NCBI RefSeq assembly: GCF_029626265.1
Contig: NZ_JARUBN010000001.1
Coordinates: forward strand, 8,497,001 to 8,561,000
Direction of reading: 5' to 3'
Source: Micromonospora sp. WMMD1102
GTDB lineage: Bacteria; Actinomycetota; Actinomycetes; Mycobacteriales; Micromonosporaceae
DNA: 64,000 nt
Shown in pieces: positions 26,392 through 34,759 of the stretch (position 1 is the stretch's first letter; each line of letters begins with the position of its first letter). A program made the translations under genes and the position numbers. The notes under the pieces are model-generated. The model was given only the letters and a program-made list of their open reading frames with translations, searched no databases and was not told the DNA's origin.

Positions 26392-27953
26392 TCTGTGTAA
26401 CTTCCTATCCTGTCTAACTATCGGACATTGATGGGGATACGGTCTGGGAAGAAGATGTCCAGCGAGTTGAGGGCCTGCTTCCAGCCGTGGACGCCGGCGC
26501 CTTCGACGAGACGGGGCGGTGCCTGTCGGGCCTGGGTGCGGGGTTTGCCGGCCTCGGCAGCGCGTTGCCGGGCTCGTTTGTCCTCGATGTCGGCGATGGC
26601 CAGCCAGATCAGCTTGACCACGGCGTCGTCGGTGGGGAAGTGTCCCCGGTTCTTGATCACCTTGCGGATCTGGTAGTTGAACGACTCGATCGCGTTGGTG
26701 GTGTAGATGATCCGCCTCACCTCGGGTGGGAAGGCCAGGAACGGGGTGAAGCGGTCCCAGGCGCGTTCCCAGACGGCGACGGCGGCGGGGTACCGCTTGC
26801 CGAGCGGGCTGTCGGCGAAGCCGAGCAGGGCCGTCTCCGCGGCTTCGACCGTCGGCGCGGTGTAGATCTCCTTGAGCGCGGTGACCATCGCCCGCCTGTC
26901 CTTGTAGGACACGAATTTCATCGCCGCCCTGATCAGGTGTACCACGCAGGTTTGCACGGTGGTGTGCGGCCACACGGCCTCGATCGCCTCGGGTAGGCCG
27001 GTCAGCCCGTCACAGCAGGCGATGAGCACGTCCCGTACGCCACGGTTACGCAGTTCGGTGCAGACCTGCATCCAAAATTTGGCCCCCTCGGCCTGCTGGA
27101 CCCAGATCCCGAGGACGTGCTTGACCCCGTCCACACCCACGCCGACCACGAGGTAGCAGGCCTTGTTCCGCACCGTGCCGCCGTCGCGGACCTTCACCAT
27201 CAGCGCGTCGACGTAGACGATCGGGTACACCTCATCGAGGGGCCGGGTCTGCCACGCCTTCACCTCTTCCAGGACTTCGTCGGTGATGGTGGAGATGGTG
27301 TCCGGACCGACCTCGGTGCCGTACACCCGGTGCAGATGATGCGAGATGTCCCGCACCGTCATCCCACCCGCGTACAAGCTGATGACCACATCCGAGAGGC
27401 CACCCAGACGGCGGGTGTTCTTCGGCAACAGCACCGGGGTGAACGTGCCCGCCCGGTCCCTCGGCACCCGCACCTCGACCGGCCCGACCTCGGTCTGCAC
27501 CGTCTTCGGCGTGTGCCCGTTCCGCGAGTTCCCGGAGCCCTTACCGACCGGATCATGCTTGCCGTAGCCGAGATGCTCGGTCAACTCGGCCCGCAACCCG
27601 CGTTCGAGAACGGCCTTGACCAACTCCGACAGGAACCCACCCGGCCCGGTCAGCCGCAGTCCGTCACCCTTGACCTGCGCCAACACCGCGTCCATCGCCT
27701 GATCGTCGACCAGATCCGCGACCGCCTTCCGCGCGGCCCGCTTCGCGGCTTCCTCATCGAGTACCGGGCCGGCCAGGGGCAGCCTCGGCCCGTCAGCGGC
27801 GATCCGTTCCCGCACCCCCCCCAGCTCCTCGGCGTCCACCGCCAGGCCCTCACTCCGCGGGTTGATCATCGACATAGTCATCACACTTGTCCTGTCTGTG
27901 CCGACCGGCTCCTACCGGCCATAACGGATATTCCCCTCAATCCGTTACACAGA
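26392..27953 (-). mobile_element. IS256-family insertion sequence, apparently intact
   Basis: A full-length mutator-type transposase gene is flanked by inverted ends. TCTGTGTAAC at 26392-26401 matches GTTACACAGA at 27944-27953, and each continues imperfectly inwards, as is usual for IS256. The exact outer ends and an 8-9 bp target duplication could not be fixed by eye. It is inserted between lanT and a gene fragment that begins immediately outside the right end. Confidence 0.75.
26418..27884 (-). CDS. IS256-family (mutator) transposase
   Basis: A 488-residue transposase. An N-terminal DNA-binding region (LVKAVLERGLRAELTEHLGY, then SRNGHTPKTVQTEVGPVEV) precedes the DDE catalytic core: first Asp in PIVYVDALMVKVRDGG, second Asp in DVLIACCDGLTGLPEAIEAV, and Glu in TTNAIESFNYQIRK. 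The family motif TCVVHLIR lies between them. The C-terminus ends GWKQALNSLDIFFPDR. Length and motifs are those of an intact family member with no frameshift. GTG 27884 and ATG 27881 are both possible starts. This is the only transposase in the window that looks functional. Confidence 0.92.
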   Translation of the reverse strand: MMTMSMINPRSEGLAVDAEELGGVRERIAADGPRLPLAGPVLDEEAAKRAARKAVADLVDDQAMDAVLAQVKGDGLRLTGPGGFLSELVKAVLERGLRAELTEHLGYGKHDPVGKGSGNSRNGHTPKTVQTEVGPVEVRVPRDRAGTFTPVLLPKNTRRLGGLSDVVISLYAGGMTVRDISHHLHRVYGTEVGPDTISTITDEVLEEVKAWQTRPLDEVYPIVYVDALMVKVRDGGTVRNKACYLVVGVGVDGVKHVLGIWVQQAEGAKFWMQVCTELRNRGVRDVLIACCDGLTGLPEAIEAVWPHTTVQTCVVHLIRAAMKFVSYKDRRAMVTALKEIYTAPTVEAAETALLGFADSPLGKRYPAAVAVWERAWDRFTPFLAFPPEVRRIIYTTNAIESFNYQIRKVIKNRGHFPTDDAVVKLIWLAIADIEDKRARQRAAEAGKPRTQARQAPPRLVEGAGVHGWKQALNSLDIFFPDRIPINVR

Positions 27954-28013
27954 TCTCTCTACAAGCCCGGTCTGTGGTCGTATCCCCTGCCCGGGCTATC
28001 AGCGGCGGCAGTC

Positions 28014-28391
28014 CAGTTCCGGCCGGCGAGTGGGGATTTATCGCGCGACGGCGGCACACCCACCCGCATCCCCTTCGGCCAAAACGGCGACGTCCCCGCA
28101 ATCGGCCGCTACGAAAACAGCGCCTACGACAACCTCGCCATCTACCGCCGCTCCGACGCCTCCTTCTACATCCGCCCCGCCAACGGCGGCCCCACCATCC
28201 GCATCCCCTGGGGAAACCCCGGCGACATCCCCGCACCCGCCTACTACGAAGGCGGCCCCCACACCAACATCGCCGTCTACCGACCCACCACAAACACCTT
28301 CTACATCCGCCGCGCCAACAACACCACCCTGCCCGTCCCCTTCGGCGACGGCCTCCTCGGCGACTACCCCGCCCCCGGCAAATTGCAGTGA
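28014..28391 (+). pseudogene. FG-GAP/VCBS-like repeat protein, 5' truncated by IS256
   Basis: Three repeats of about 40 residues carry the pattern RIPFGQNGDVPAIGRYENS, YDNLAIYRRSDASFYIRP, GNPGDIPAPAYYEG and NIAVYRPTTNTFYIRR, ending GLLGDYPAPGKLQ at TGA 28389-28391. This matches the C-terminal repeat domain of secreted actinomycete proteins, where each repeat is a beta-propeller blade. No start codon or signal peptide lies upstream because the IS256 element ends at about 27953. The surviving part would encode the last third or less of the protein. Confidence 0.65.
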
Positions 28392-29170
28392 GTAACCGGT
28401 CCGGGGGCAGCGAGGGTCAGGAAAGGCATGTCAGGGGACCTCCTGAGAGGACGTCTGATATGCGTGCTCGTCGGTTATGCTGGTTTAGTCGTGAGCCCCT
28501 TTGAACTGTGGGTTCTCCTTGGTGGCAGTCTCATCTGTCGAGCCAGGGCCGGTCTCGTGGCGAACCCGACCTGGGCCGGGACGCTGGCGGCGGTGAGCCG
28601 GGTTCGCCGTTGGCCGCGTCTTCGTCAAACTCGGTCGTGCGACCGTTGCCTGCGACGTAGGCGCGTAGCCCCCGCCCTGCCCCTTCCTCGGCTCGGCCCA
28701 GGGCAGGCGTCGTTCGACGTCGTCCGTGCGGGGTACTCGACGACGACGCCGGCGGCAGCCGCACTCGGCGATTGGTGGCCGAGCAAAAAGCGCCAACGAC
28801 GTAGCGAGGGAGTCCGACAAGTACCCGGCTCCGGTAGCGGAGGCCGGGGGTCCACGCTAGTGCGCGTTCGGGTCGAGGTCGTTGAGCGGGTCTTTCCGGG
28901 GTGAGGGGGTTGCCTGGAAGTGGAGGAAGCGTGTGAGGCTATCCGGGTGATGGTGATTCTCGACGCTCCACGTCACCTTGATAGATCTCACCCACGATAC
29001 CGGCGCACCGGATCCAGACACCGTTCAGCTCTGACCCCGCCGGTACCTCCGCGGCGCGGCGCTTTGCAAGTGAGGCTGCCAGCGCTTGGGGCTTTCGCCG
29101 ACGTTGACGTCGAACTTGCACCATCTGTACTGCCTGGCGTCATGCCTGACGATCGTGAAATCACCGGCGG
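28392..29170. other. Long gap without a supported gene
   Basis: Several open frames of 60-160 codons exist on both strands, but their composition is Arg/Pro-rich and typical of antisense or non-coding high-GC DNA. None has a good ribosome binding site and recognisable motif together. I see no tRNA, repeat array or hairpin of note. Confidence 0.4.
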
Positions 29171-29419
29171 GTGGTACACAGCATCGCCCGACTCATGATG
29201 CTCGGCCGCAAGCGTAAGCAGCTCCTCGACCAGCTCGAAAAGCTGCGCCAGGAGATATTGCCCGAGATCCAGGCCGCAAACGCGGCCGGCGTGCAGCAAG
29301 GAAAGATCGCCGAGGTCAGCCACTACACCCGCGACATGATCCGCGAGATGTGCCTACCACCAGACAAGGCCGAGGCGGAGCGGGAGAAGCGGCGGCAGCG
29401 GACCCGCAGGCTGCCCTGA
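29171..29419 (+). CDS. Small conserved-type protein with a helix-turn-helix-like C-terminus
   Basis: An 82-residue protein, or 74 residues from ATG 29195. It starts with a long amphipathic helix (RKRKQLLDQLEKLRQEI), followed by AANAAGVQQGKIAEVSHYTR and DMIREMCLPP, which looks like the helix-turn-helix of small actinomycete proteins that bind DNA or act with DUF397/Scr1-type genes. The tail is Arg/Lys-rich (EREKRRQRTRRLP). No strong ribosome binding site precedes either start. I do not recognise the family by name. It lies alone after a 780-bp gap and could be a mobile-element cargo gene. Confidence 0.5.
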   Translation: MVHSIARLMMLGRKRKQLLDQLEKLRQEILPEIQAANAAGVQQGKIAEVSHYTRDMIREMCLPPDKAEAEREKRRQRTRRLP

Positions 29420-29422
29420 TCA

Positions 29423-29518
29423 CTACCGAGTCGGTAGCCACCGATCCAGGAACGGCGGCCCACGCCCGGTGACCGGCTCCAACTCGTACACCTCGGGGTG
29501 GGAAGCCACATCAGTCAT
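29423..29518 (-). CDS. Possible 31-residue peptide gene
   Basis: ATG 29518 opens a 31-codon frame reading MTDVASHPEVYELEPVTGRG and ending PPFLDRWLPTR. Its composition is protein-like (acidic, aromatic) rather than the Arg-rich pattern of antisense frames, and it converges on the small gene at 29171-29419 with three bases between stops. No clear ribosome binding site is present, so expression is uncertain. Confidence 0.25.
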   Translation of the reverse strand: MTDVASHPEVYELEPVTGRGPPFLDRWLPTR

Positions 29519-29651
29519 GGCTCGGTGCCGTGGCCGTTCGCCGCCGATCAGCAGTTTTGCCGCCAGGACCTGCTCCGCCTACCCTCGCCGAAGCCGGGTG
29601 GCGACCACTGCCGCAGCGCAGTGGGTCGGAGACTTCGGGGTGGAGTCAGGG

Positions 29652-30494
29652 ATGAGGGCGGGAACAGTCCAGCGAGCGGACCGGTCGGCGCGCTGGGAGC
29701 GCTTCACCGCGGTGCCGTTGACGGTGATGTCGGTGGTCTTCCTGGCTGCGTACGCGGCGCCGATCCTGCGTCCTGGCTTGGCGCCCGTGTGGCGCAACGT
29801 TTGTGCTGTGGCGTCTGTCGTGATCTGGCTGCTCTTCTGGGTCGACATGCTGGTGCGTCTCAAACTGGCCACCGACCGGCGCCGGTTCCTGCGAGGTCAC
29901 CTGTTCGACCTTGCCGTCCTGGTACTTCCGGTGCTTCGACCGTTGCGGGCCGTACGACTGATCATGGTGGTGCTGACGATCAGCCGGCGCACGGAGGTCT
30001 GGGCGCGGGGCCGGCTCGCTGTCTACGGCGCCACCACCACCGCGCTGCTCGTGCTGGTCTCCGCGCTGGCGGCACTGGACGCCGAGCGGTCGGGGCCCGA
30101 GGCGAACATCACGTCGTTCGACGAGGCCCTCTGGTGGGCGACGGTCACCATCACCACAGTCGGCTACGGCGACCACTATCCGGTGACCACGACGGGACGA
30201 TTCGTCGCGCTCGGGTTGATGATCGGCGGTATCGGCCTGATCGGTGATTGTCACGGGCTCGCCTCGGTGGCCACCCAGTCGCCGGTGACCGCACGCGTAG
30301 GTGCGGTCACCGCCGTCGTACGGCCCGGGGCAACTGTCGGAGGGAGTGGGTCGCTCGTCGCGGTGGTCACAGAAATTCGCTGCGATAGGTCGGAGCCAGC
30401 TCGACAGCGCGGCGCCGGCGTTCCGCGAGCTTGTCTGGCGACAGTTGCGGCGGCGGCGCGTCCATGCCCGCCACGACGTCGCCGATGCGCATGA
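29652..30494 (+). CDS. Voltage-gated-type potassium channel, C-terminus probably frameshifted
   Basis: The first 210 residues have ion-channel architecture. S1 is VPLTVMSVVFLAAYAAPIL, S2 is VASVVIWLLFWVDMLVRLKL, and S3/S4 has spaced arginines (LRPLRAVRLIMVVLTISRR). S5 is YGATTTALLVLVSALAAL, then comes a pore with the selectivity filter TVGYGD and S6 MIGGIGLIG. ATG 29652 lies a few bases after GGAG. Beyond GLIG (about 30243) the frame continues as non-channel sequence and runs 128 bases into the cupin gene on the other strand. In the +1 frame it reads VIVTGS and stops within 15 codons, so a small indel near 30245 is likely. The true gene probably ends near 30290. Confidence 0.7.
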   Translation: MRAGTVQRADRSARWERFTAVPLTVMSVVFLAAYAAPILRPGLAPVWRNVCAVASVVIWLLFWVDMLVRLKLATDRRRFLRGHLFDLAVLVLPVLRPLRAVRLIMVVLTISRRTEVWARGRLAVYGATTTALLVLVSALAALDAERSGPEANITSFDEALWWATVTITTVGYGDHYPVTTTGRFVALGLMIGGIGLIGDCHGLASVATQSPVTARVGAVTAVVRPGATVGGSGSLVAVVTEIRCDRSEPARQRGAGVPRACLATVAAAARPCPPRRRRCA

Positions 30495-30866
30495 AGTACT
30501 CGTCCTGCCCGGCCGGCGTACACACGCACAGCATGCGGGCCGGTGCGCCCGAGGTGTTGCGGAAGTTGTGCGGCGCGTTGGCCGGGATATTGATGGTGGA
30601 CCCGGCCCGTACGACGTGCTTCTCGCCCCGGAAGGTGAACTCGGTCTCGCCCTCGAGGATCGTGAACATCTCCTCGAAGTCGTGCCGGTGCGGCGGCGGC
30701 CCGCCGCCGTCCGGGACGCGCATGTCGATCAGGCAGTACCGGCCGTTGGTCTGCTCGCCGGTGATCAGCATGCCGTAGGTGTTGCCCACCAGGGAGATGT
30801 ATGTCGTGCGGGGTCGTCGGGATTTGCCACGGCCAATGAGCGAGACGGGTCGTCGTCGGGAATCAC
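30367..30866 (-). CDS. Cupin-domain protein with an N-terminal frameshift
   Basis: The main frame (30789-30367, 140 residues) is a single-domain cupin. PPPHRHDFEEMFTILEGE supplies His, His and Glu, and PANAPHNFRN supplies the last His of the metal site. It ends ELAPTYRSEFL. Relatives begin with a sequence like IPDDDPSRSLAVANPDDP; exactly that is encoded just upstream in a different frame from GTG 30866, which has AAGGAG at the right distance. The two frames meet near 30800, so the gene carries a one-base indel, either a real mutation or a sequence error. If intact the protein would be about 165 residues, a soluble metal-binding enzyme or sensor of unknown substrate. Confidence 0.7.
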
Positions 30867-31144
30867 TGTGGTTCGTCTCCTTATGGTCGGTGATCTGGTC
30901 ATCAGGCTTAGGCGACGGTCATGACCACCTTGCCATCGGGCAGCGTGCCCACGGCCCGAGTTGGCGTGCACGGCCGGCGGCGTGGTCGGCGATCGTGACC
31001 TCGGCCGGAGTGGGGTGGGTGCCCGACTACGCCCCGCAGGTGCCGTTCTCAGCCCCGCCGACCGGGCCGAGCAGGCGTGGGCGGCGTTGCTCGCGGCGCC
31101 GCGCAAGACGGGCCTTTCTCCCGCGCCTTCTCCCTTCGCGCGTG
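30867..31144. other. Gap with a possible 3' end of a second oxidoreductase
   Basis: On the minus strand AVGTLPDGKVVMTVA ends in TAA at about 30912, which resembles the last strand of a zinc-type or quinone oxidoreductase (compare the complete one at 31145). Nothing upstream of it in the same frame supports a full gene, so at most it is a remnant. The rest holds nothing I recognise. Confidence 0.3.
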
Positions 31145-32089
31145 TCAGGCCGTGGGCGCGAGGACGACCGTCTTGCCCGGCAGCTCGCCCGCGCCGGCTT
31201 GGGCGTGCAGTGCGGGCAGGTCGGCCAGGGCCACCCGCTGGGCGACGTCGACGCGCAACTCGCCGGTGCTGATCCGAGCGGCCAGGTCGGCGAGTTGGTC
31301 GGCGTCGCTGCGGACGAACAGGTCGATGCCGCGTACGCCGCGCTCCTCGTCCGAGGGGGCGGGCATCCAGACGGTGGTGTTGATCAGGGTGCCGCCGTCC
31401 CGGATCAGCGTGACCAGCGCGGCGAGCTGTTCCGGGGTGACGGGCGCAAGGTTGAGGACGAGATCGACCGGCTCGGTCACCGCTGCGGCCAGGTCGGTGG
31501 TCGTGTGGTCGATCACCTTTTCGGCGCCCGCGGCTTCGACACGGTCGGCGCTGCGTGGGCTGGCCGTGGCGATCACCCGGGCCCCGGCCTTCCTCGCCAG
31601 CTGCACGGCGTATCCGCCCACCGCTCCGCCTGCGCCGTTGATCAGCACCCGCTGACCGGCGGTCAGGTTGCCGTGGTCGAACAGCGCCTGCCACGCGGTC
31701 AGGCCCACCAGCGGAAACGCCGCCGAGTCAGCCAGCGGGATGTTCTTGGGAGCCCCCGTCAAGCTCTCCGCCGGCGCTACCACGAACTCCGCGGCCGCAC
31801 CGGCACCCGTCATCGACAGGAGGCCGACGACCCGGTCGCCGACCGCGACGTCGTCCACGCCGTCACCGAGGGCGTCGACCGTGCCGGCGACGTCGACGCC
31901 GGGAGTGTGGGGTAGCTCGACCGGGATCGGGCCCTGCATGTAGCCGGCGCGGATATTGCCGTCGACGCCGTTGAACGAGGTCGCGGCGACGCGGATCCGG
32001 ACCTGCCCGGCGCCGGGGGTGGGCCGCTCGACGTCCTCGTAGCGCAGGACCTCGGGACCGCCGAACTCGTGGAAACGCACTGCCTTCAC
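31145..32089 (-). CDS. NADP-dependent quinone oxidoreductase-like protein (MDR family)
   Basis: A 314-residue medium-chain reductase of the quinone oxidoreductase type. The GroES-like N-terminal domain begins VKAVRFHEFGGPEVLRYEDV and has TSFNGVDGNIRAGY and PGVDVAGTVDALG. The Rossmann domain has GAGGAVGGYAVQLARKAGA and ATASPRSADRVEAAGAEKVI. There are no structural-zinc cysteines, as in QOR enzymes. GTG 32089 was chosen because the family N-terminus starts there and GAAAGAAGG lies upstream; the longer open frame to 32176 adds unrelated sequence. It is transcribed from the same strand as the XRE regulator at 32201, with 111 bp between them. That pairing suggests local control by the regulator. 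Confidence 0.88.
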   Translation of the reverse strand: MKAVRFHEFGGPEVLRYEDVERPTPGAGQVRIRVAATSFNGVDGNIRAGYMQGPIPVELPHTPGVDVAGTVDALGDGVDDVAVGDRVVGLLSMTGAGAAAEFVVAPAESLTGAPKNIPLADSAAFPLVGLTAWQALFDHGNLTAGQRVLINGAGGAVGGYAVQLARKAGARVIATASPRSADRVEAAGAEKVIDHTTTDLAAAVTEPVDLVLNLAPVTPEQLAALVTLIRDGGTLINTTVWMPAPSDEERGVRGIDLFVRSDADQLADLAARISTGELRVDVAQRVALADLPALHAQAGAGELPGKTVVLAPTA

Positions 32090-32200
32090 TGCCGAACCTT
32101 CTTTCGTGAGCGCCGTCGATGTGCCTCGAACCTGAGCAGGTTCGACCCGGAGGTGATCCCCTGCGGGAGACGTCACCCAATCTGGCAGGATCCGGCGCGG

Positions 32201-33055
32201 TTAGCTTGGGCCGGGCTGGCCCACCTTGATGATGGTCGGCTCCCCGGCGCCGCCGACGATCTCAGCCAGACGCGCCGCATCGGCCGAACGCGGTGCCGCG
32301 GTGAGCATCAGCGCCGCCAGATCGTCGCCCGGGATGGCGAGCAGGCTGCCGACGAGCGTGACGGCGCCGCCGTCCGGATGGATGAAAGTGGCACTGCTCT
32401 CGAAGGCCGACACCGGTCGCGGCGTGCGCCACAGGGTGTCGAACAGGCGGCTTCGGCTCCGCATCTCGTCCACCAGCGAGGCAAGCGACGCGTCGGCGGG
32501 GTAGCGCAACAGTGCGCTCTTGAGGCAGGCGACGAGGACTGCCTGATGATCGGTCGCGTCGGCCGCGGACTGCTGGAAACGACTGAACGGATCGCAGAAG
32601 CTACGCCAGGCGATGTTCCACTCCCACGGCTCCCCGGTGAGATCCCAGTGCCCCAGGGCCATGAACGCACTGTTCACGGCGACCAGATTCATCGCCGCGT
32701 CGGAGACGAACATCGGAGTGTCCGTGAACCGCTCCAGCAGTCGCATCGCGCCCGGACCGACCTGGTTCGGCACCTGCCCGTCCGCGGCGGCGTATCCGGC
32801 CAGCGCGCAGAGCCGCTCGTACTCCGCCCGCCCGATCCGTAGCGCACGGGCGATGGCGTTCACCACCCCGGCCGACGGATGGCTACGCCCCTGCTCCAAC
32901 CGGCGTACGTAGTCCGCAGACATCCCCGCGAGCTCGCCGAGCTCCTCTCGCCGCAACCCCTGCACCCGCCGCCGACCGACCGGTAGCCCGACAGCCGCAG
33001 GCGCCGTACTCTCCCGCAACTGGCGCACCACGGCGCCGAACTCGTGACGTTCCAC
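32201..33055 (-). CDS. XRE-family regulator with MmyB-like ligand-binding domain
   Basis: A 284-residue regulator. Residues 1-85 hold an XRE helix-turn-helix (GLRREELGELAGMSADYVRR, then LEQGRSHPSAGVVNAIARAL). Residues about 105-270 are the MmyB-type domain (FTDTPMFVSDAAMNLVAVN, EWNIAWRSFCDPFSRFQQ, VACLKSALLRYPADASLASL, RTPRPVSAFESSATFIHPD), a PAS-like fold thought to bind fatty-acid-like ligands. ATG 33055 begins MERHEFGAVVRQLRES, the usual start of the family. The gene lies upstream of, and on the same strand as, the quinone oxidoreductase, a common arrangement in which the regulator controls the reductase. The ligand is unknown. Confidence 0.9.
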   Translation of the reverse strand: MERHEFGAVVRQLRESTAPAAVGLPVGRRRVQGLRREELGELAGMSADYVRRLEQGRSHPSAGVVNAIARALRIGRAEYERLCALAGYAAADGQVPNQVGPGAMRLLERFTDTPMFVSDAAMNLVAVNSAFMALGHWDLTGEPWEWNIAWRSFCDPFSRFQQSAADATDHQAVLVACLKSALLRYPADASLASLVDEMRSRSRLFDTLWRTPRPVSAFESSATFIHPDGGAVTLVGSLLAIPGDDLAALMLTAAPRSADAARLAEIVGGAGEPTIIKVGQPGPS

Positions 33056-33077
33056 GGGCCAAGTGTGCCCCCCGGCC

Positions 33078-33152
33078 GGGTCAGTGCGTCCCGGCTGGGC
33101 TCACTGCGCCCCGGCAGGCTCAGTGTGCCCCGCAGGCTCAGTGCGGCGCAGC
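33078..33152. repeat. Short imperfect tandem repeat
   Basis: About four imperfect copies of an 18-20 bp unit of the form GGCTCAGTGYGCCCCGGCA lie between the XRE regulator start and the methyltransferase gene. They could be multiple copies of an operator or simply slippage in GC-rich DNA. Confidence 0.5.
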
Positions 33153-33219
33153 AGCTCGCTTGCGGGCTCCGCCACCGACCCCGTAGAGCCGGCCGCGGGT
33201 GGTGCGGAAGAATGCCCAC

Positions 33220-34026
33220 ATGACCGACGACCGGCTGTCCCCCCAGGGCTCCAAACTGGACACTGCGGTTCCGCACTCGGCGCGGATCTGGAACTACTGG
33301 CTGGGCGGCAAGGACCACTTCGCGGTCGACCGGGCCGTCGGGGACGAGGTGATCGCGCACATACCGGACATTCCCATCGGGGCGAAGTCCGAGCGCGCGT
33401 TCCTCAAACGCGTGATCAGGTTCCTCGTCGAGGATGCCGGCATCCGGCAGTTCCTCGACGTCGGCACCGGGCTCCCCTCGGCGGACAACACCCACGAGGT
33501 CGCGCAGTCCCTCGACCCGCGCTGCCGGGTGGTCTACGTCGACAACGACCCGCTCGTCATGGTGCATGCGCGTGCACTCCTGAACAGCGCGCCCGAAGGC
33601 ATCTGCGACTACGTCGAAGCCGATCTGCGGCAGCCGGACACCATACTCACCTCGGCGCGGGAGACGCTCGACTTCGCCCAGCCGATCGGGCTCATGCTCC
33701 TCGGCGTCGTCAACCACGTCATGGACGACGAAGCGGCGTACGGCTCCGTCGCGCGGCTGGTGCAGGCGATGCCCGCCGGTAGCTACCTGGTGCTCACCCA
33801 CTCCACCGCGGAGATCCACGGCGAGCCGATGCTGCGGGTGATGCGGGAGACCACCGAGCGCGGCGGCACGCCGATCCGCGCCAGGACGAAGACGGAACTC
33901 GAACGCTTCTTCGACGGGCTGGATCTGCTGGAGCCCGGCGTCGTCACCTGCTCGCGCTGGCGCCCCGACCCGGAGTCCGACGAGCCGGAGGTCTACCTGT
34001 TCGGCGGCGTCGGCCGCATCGGCTGA
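33220..34026 (+). CDS. S-adenosyl methyltransferase family protein (PF04672 type)
   Basis: A 268-residue protein of the actinomycete-specific S-adenosyl methyltransferase family (DUF574). Family motifs are present in order: SARIWNYWLGGKDHFAVDRA at the N-terminus, GIRQFLDVGTGLPSADNTHE (SAM motif I), RVVYVDNDPLVMVHARALL (motif II) and a final CSRWRPDPES. ATG 33220 starts MTDDRLSP; GTG 33199 would add seven residues. The substrate is unknown for the family. A second member lies at 57575-58444. It precedes a HAD phosphatase by 32 bp on the same strand, so the two may be co-transcribed. Confidence 0.9.
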   Translation: MTDDRLSPQGSKLDTAVPHSARIWNYWLGGKDHFAVDRAVGDEVIAHIPDIPIGAKSERAFLKRVIRFLVEDAGIRQFLDVGTGLPSADNTHEVAQSLDPRCRVVYVDNDPLVMVHARALLNSAPEGICDYVEADLRQPDTILTSARETLDFAQPIGLMLLGVVNHVMDDEAAYGSVARLVQAMPAGSYLVLTHSTAEIHGEPMLRVMRETTERGGTPIRARTKTELERFFDGLDLLEPGVVTCSRWRPDPESDEPEVYLFGGVGRIG

Positions 34027-34058
34027 GCCGAGCCTCTGACGGTGACGGAGGAACGCGC

Positions 34059-34712
34059 GTGATCAAGGCGGTCTTTTTCGACGTCGGCGGGACGATTCTC
34101 GACGAGTCCCGCGAGTTCGAGACCTGGGCGGACTGGCTCGGCGTGCCACGGCACACGTTCTCGGCGGTCTTCGGCGCGGTGATCGCCCGAGGGCTGGACT
34201 ATCGGGAGACGTTCGAGGTCTTCCGGCCCGGCTTCGACCTGCCGGCCGAACTCGAGCGCCGGGCAGCCGGCGAGCCGGAGTCGTTCGGCGAGGAGGACCT
34301 CTATCCCGACGCGCGAGCCTGCCTGAGCGCCCTGAAGGACCAGGGCCTGTTCGTGGGCCTGGCCGGCAACCAGCCGGCGCACGCCGAGACGACCCTCCGC
34401 GCCCTCGGCCTGCCCGTGGACGTGATCGGCACGTCACACGCCTGGGGCGTGCAGAAACCGGCACCGGCCTTCTTCGAACGGGTCGTACGCGAAGGCGGTG
34501 GCGACGCGTCCGCGATCCTGTACGTCGGCGACCGGCCCGACAACGACGTACGCCCGGCCGGCGACGCCGGCATGCGGACCTGCCTGATCCGGCGCGGACC
34601 GTGGGGGCACATCCTCGACATGCCGACCGTCGCCGAGCGGTGCCTGTTCCGGATCGACTCGCTGGACGAGCTTCCCAGCCTGGTCGCGCGGCACAACGGG
34701 ACAGGCGGTTAG
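34059..34712 (+). CDS. HAD-superfamily hydrolase
   Basis: A 217-residue HAD phosphatase-like protein. Motif I is VFFDVGGTI; the second acidic residue that is usually Asp is replaced by Gly (DxGxT form), as seen in some HAD members. The cap region spans about 20-90. Motif II is VGLAGNQ. Motif III is the Lys in WGVQKPAPAFF, and motif IV is YVGDRPDNDV. The start GTG 34059 has GGAGG nine bases upstream. DxGxT enzymes may be dehalogenase- or phosphatase-like, or may have lost phosphatase activity, because the second Asp is the general acid. The downstream neighbour on the other strand converges on it. Confidence 0.85.
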   Translation: MIKAVFFDVGGTILDESREFETWADWLGVPRHTFSAVFGAVIARGLDYRETFEVFRPGFDLPAELERRAAGEPESFGEEDLYPDARACLSALKDQGLFVGLAGNQPAHAETTLRALGLPVDVIGTSHAWGVQKPAPAFFERVVREGGGDASAILYVGDRPDNDVRPAGDAGMRTCLIRRGPWGHILDMPTVAERCLFRIDSLDELPSLVARHNGTGG

Positions 34713-34759
34713 CTCCAGCCGCCGTCGACCGGGTTGTCGGCCGGGTCGGGGCGAGACGG

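Noticed and set aside
28428..28904. 158-codon plus-strand frame in the gap after the FG-GAP remnant
   Set aside because: Arg-rich composition after the first 35 residues, no family motif; judged non-coding.
33078..33152. Tandem repeat as a CRISPR-like or integron attachment array
   Set aside because: Units are imperfect, only about 19 bp long and lack spacers; slippage or operator copies are simpler explanations.
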